Assembly: GCA_017415945.1 (NCBI GenBank)
Contig: JAFQDR010000148.1
Span: 1 to 7,807, forward strand
DNA length: 7,807 nucleotides
Direction of reading: 5' to 3'
DNA from: Oscillospiraceae bacterium
GTDB taxonomy: Bacteria > Bacillota_A > Clostridia > Oscillospirales > Oscillospiraceae
Part shown: piece by piece, positions 6,439 to 7,807 of the stretch
Layout of the letters: each line of letters begins with the position of its first letter
How positions within the stretch are numbered: the first letter of the stretch is position 1
Program-made: the position numbers and the translations under genes
Notes under the pieces: generated by a model
Told to the model about the DNA's origin: nothing
Database searches by the model: none
The model's input: the letters and a program-made list of their open reading frames with translations, nothing else

Positions 6439-6490
6439 ATGACAACGGAAAAGCCATCCCGGATCGGCCGGGAAGGCTTTCCTTTGTCAT
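6439..6490 (-). terminator. Long interrupted inverted repeat between the solute-binding and 144-residue genes
   Basis: Three nested arms pair: atgacaa (6439-6445) with ttgtcat (6484-6490), aaagcc (6450-6455) with ggcttt (6475-6480), and cccgg (6458-6462) with ccggg (6468-6472), around a 5-base loop. On the minus strand the inner stem is followed by TTTT at most, so it could be a Rho-independent terminator for the solute-binding gene. The outer arm then brings the stem to the edge of the next ribosome binding site. An attenuator or mRNA-processing stem is an alternative. Confidence 0.65.
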
Positions 6491-6520
6491 ATTCTGTGCC
6501 GTTTGATGCAAAACTATGCA

Positions 6521-7807
6521 TCAGCTCAGCTCACTTACAAGAATCTCTGCACGGCTCTGGATTCGTTCCGCAGCAGCTTCTGCGGACTGATCGCCTGCAA
6601 AATACATGCCTGCTTCTTCCATCACAATGTCCTTTACATCCGGATTCTGGGACAGCACCGTATCGCATGTGCGCAGATATGCCTCCACACGCTCCCGCTC
6701 CTCTGCATTGAGCGGATAAATCTTCTCATCACCCTGTCCATCATAGGGCTTATCCGTGATCCCAAAATAATCAAGCACATACATCTGTTCATCGAGCACG
6801 GCTTCAAACTCCGATTCAATCACAGGATAACCACGGTTTGTGGTATCGCTTTCCGTCTGCATAAACGATGAAAGGATCTGCCACGCAAGCTCCGGCTCAT
6901 CACAGGAACCGGAAATTGCGAATTCTGCGTACAGATTGAGCTTGCCGCCCTTGCCGTTCTCTGACGGATAGCCGGCAAAGGTGAATTCCTCACCAAGGTA
7001 AGAATAGCGGGCATAGCTGTAATCGCACACAACCGCACGGCTGCGTCCGCCCATCGTAAAAGCATAGAGATAATCCTCGTCCCGTTTATAGCGATTGTGG
7101 AGATCACTGTAATACTTGTCATGGATTTCCATCACTGCCGGATCCTCATAGTCCTTTTCCGGCAGGACGATCTCATCGGGATAGCGGTTGCAGAACTCGA
7201 GGATCTGCAAAAAATCCGGCGAGGTGAAGCGGCAGGTGCCATTCTCCTCATCGATGAAATCCGTGCCGTAGAGCAGCATTTCAAGTGTCTCGGTCTTGCT
7301 TGTCCACTTGTACTGGTCGGCCGTGGCATCGGCATAGAGATCGATCATATCCAGCACCGTCCAGTTTTCCTTATCCATATGCCGCTGCTTGACTGCAATG
7401 GTGGCGACCTCGAACTCCGGCGGAAGGAAGTAGATACCGCCGTTCTCCGCTTCCACGGCTGCAAGGATATTCGGAAGCACTGTCTCACGGTTGACAGCGG
7501 GGTCCGTCTCCATGAACGTATTCAGATCAAGGAAGGCACCGCGTTCGGCAAGCTGCCGCATGTCCTCGTGGCCATCGTACATGAGGACAATATCGGGAGC
7601 ATTGCCGCTGATGATATCGAGCTTGAATCTGTCAAGGGCATCGTTTGCCCCTTCTTTTTCACCGAAGCTCGTGCCGTCGGAATTTTCATACACCACAATG
7701 TCAATCCGGTGATCGGTCTGCTGGGCATTGTAGTCCCGTACAAATTCCGAAATGCCGTAGGAACCGAGCACACCAAGGGTGATCTCCTTCTTCTCCGTCA
7801 TCTCGGA
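6521..7807 (-). CDS. Extracellular solute-binding protein-like domain (ABC sugar-type), N terminus outside window
   Basis: The stop TGA is at 6521-6523. The frame is open to the right edge; the ATG at 7801 has no ribosome binding site and no signal peptide or lipobox, so it is probably internal. Counting from that Met, residues 7-40 (ITLGVLGSYGISEFVRDYN) form the first strand and helix, and SGNAPDIVLMYDG with LAERGAFLDLNTFME (65-97) is the hallmark of family 1 solute-binding proteins. FLPPEFEVATIAVK (125-138) and WTVLDMIDLY (147-156) are the usual inter-lobe strand and helix. The family captures sugars or other small solutes outside the cell and hands them to an ABC permease; the ligand cannot be read. 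No permease gene is in the window. In Clostridia similar domains also occur at the C-terminal end of longer exported proteins, which would explain the missing signal. Confidence 0.88.
   Translation of the reverse strand, partial: SEMTEKKEITLGVLGSYGISEFVRDYNAQQTDHRIDIVVYENSDGTSFGEKEGANDALDRFKLDIISGNAPDIVLMYDGHEDMRQLAERGAFLDLNTFMETDPAVNRETVLPNILAAVEAENGGIYFLPPEFEVATIAVKQRHMDKENWTVLDMIDLYADATADQYKWTSKTETLEMLLYGTDFIDEENGTCRFTSPDFLQILEFCNRYPDEIVLPEKDYEDPAVMEIHDKYYSDLHNRYKRDEDYLYAFTMGGRSRAVVCDYSYARYSYLGEEFTFAGYPSENGKGGKLNLYAEFAISGSCDEPELAWQILSSFMQTESDTTNRGYPVIESEFEAVLDEQMYVLDYFGITDKPYDGQGDEKIYPLNAEERERVEAYLRTCDTVLSQNPDVKDIVMEEAGMYFAGDQSAEAAAERIQSRAEILVSELS

Noticed and set aside
6489..6516. Promoter for the 144-residue gene (TTGCAT ... 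TATGAC on the minus strand)
   Set aside because: The spacing is only about 14 bases and the -10 match is poor, so it is too weak to annotate; a separate promoter remains possible.
5701..6711. 336-codon plus-strand open frame
   Set aside because: It crosses the leader of one gene, a terminator, all of the 144-residue gene and the end of another on the opposite strand; composition is not protein-like and no ribosome binding site is seen.

Overview
The window reads as a fragment of a low-to-mid GC Gram-positive gut or rumen Clostridia chromosome, most likely Ruminococcus or a close Oscillospiraceae relative. This is inferred from protein style: an exported transglutaminase-like protein with GLUG-type repeats, MBG/Ig-like domains and long Thr-rich linkers, beside a solute-binding protein, with strong AGGAGG-type ribosome binding sites. 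No marker gene confirms the genus.

All three supported genes lie on the minus strand. From right to left they are: (1) a solute-binding-protein-like gene (6521-7807) whose 5' end lies beyond the right edge; (2) a 144-residue, mostly helical, probably cytoplasmic protein (5989-6423); (3) a giant secreted multidomain protein starting at 5838, still open at base 1 (at least 1946 residues) and filling three quarters of the window. Large plus-strand open frames opposite the giant gene are shadows. There is no RNA gene, CRISPR array, insertion sequence or prophage gene in the window.

The giant protein is organised, N to C, as: signal peptide; helical/alpha-beta pre-domain; transglutaminase-like core with a readable Cys286-His324-Asp340 triad; a short beta-rich stretch; three tandem modules of about 286-317 residues, each opening with an H-x-F...C-x2-C knot, continuing through FDGQGHT and Cys-containing GLUG-like coils, and ending in TDGTQIWYQTIG; a fourth, isolated knot; about four Ig/MBG-like domains; and a Thr-rich linker that becomes a regular 42-bp (14-residue) tandem repeat running off the left edge. 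It has its own near-consensus promoter (TTTACA, 17 bp, TATAAT with extended TG), a short leader with a perfect hairpin and a strong ribosome binding site.

The gene boundaries each carry an inverted repeat: a long interrupted palindrome between genes 1 and 2, and a GC-rich terminator-like hairpin after gene 2. The giant gene therefore looks like a separate transcription unit. The most interesting material is inside it: an intact catalytic triad on a repeat-built surface protein, a regular 26-residue cysteine ladder in the GLUG-like coils, recurring C/H knots at module seams, and an in-frame minisatellite. I see no defence system or other clearly new multi-gene system.
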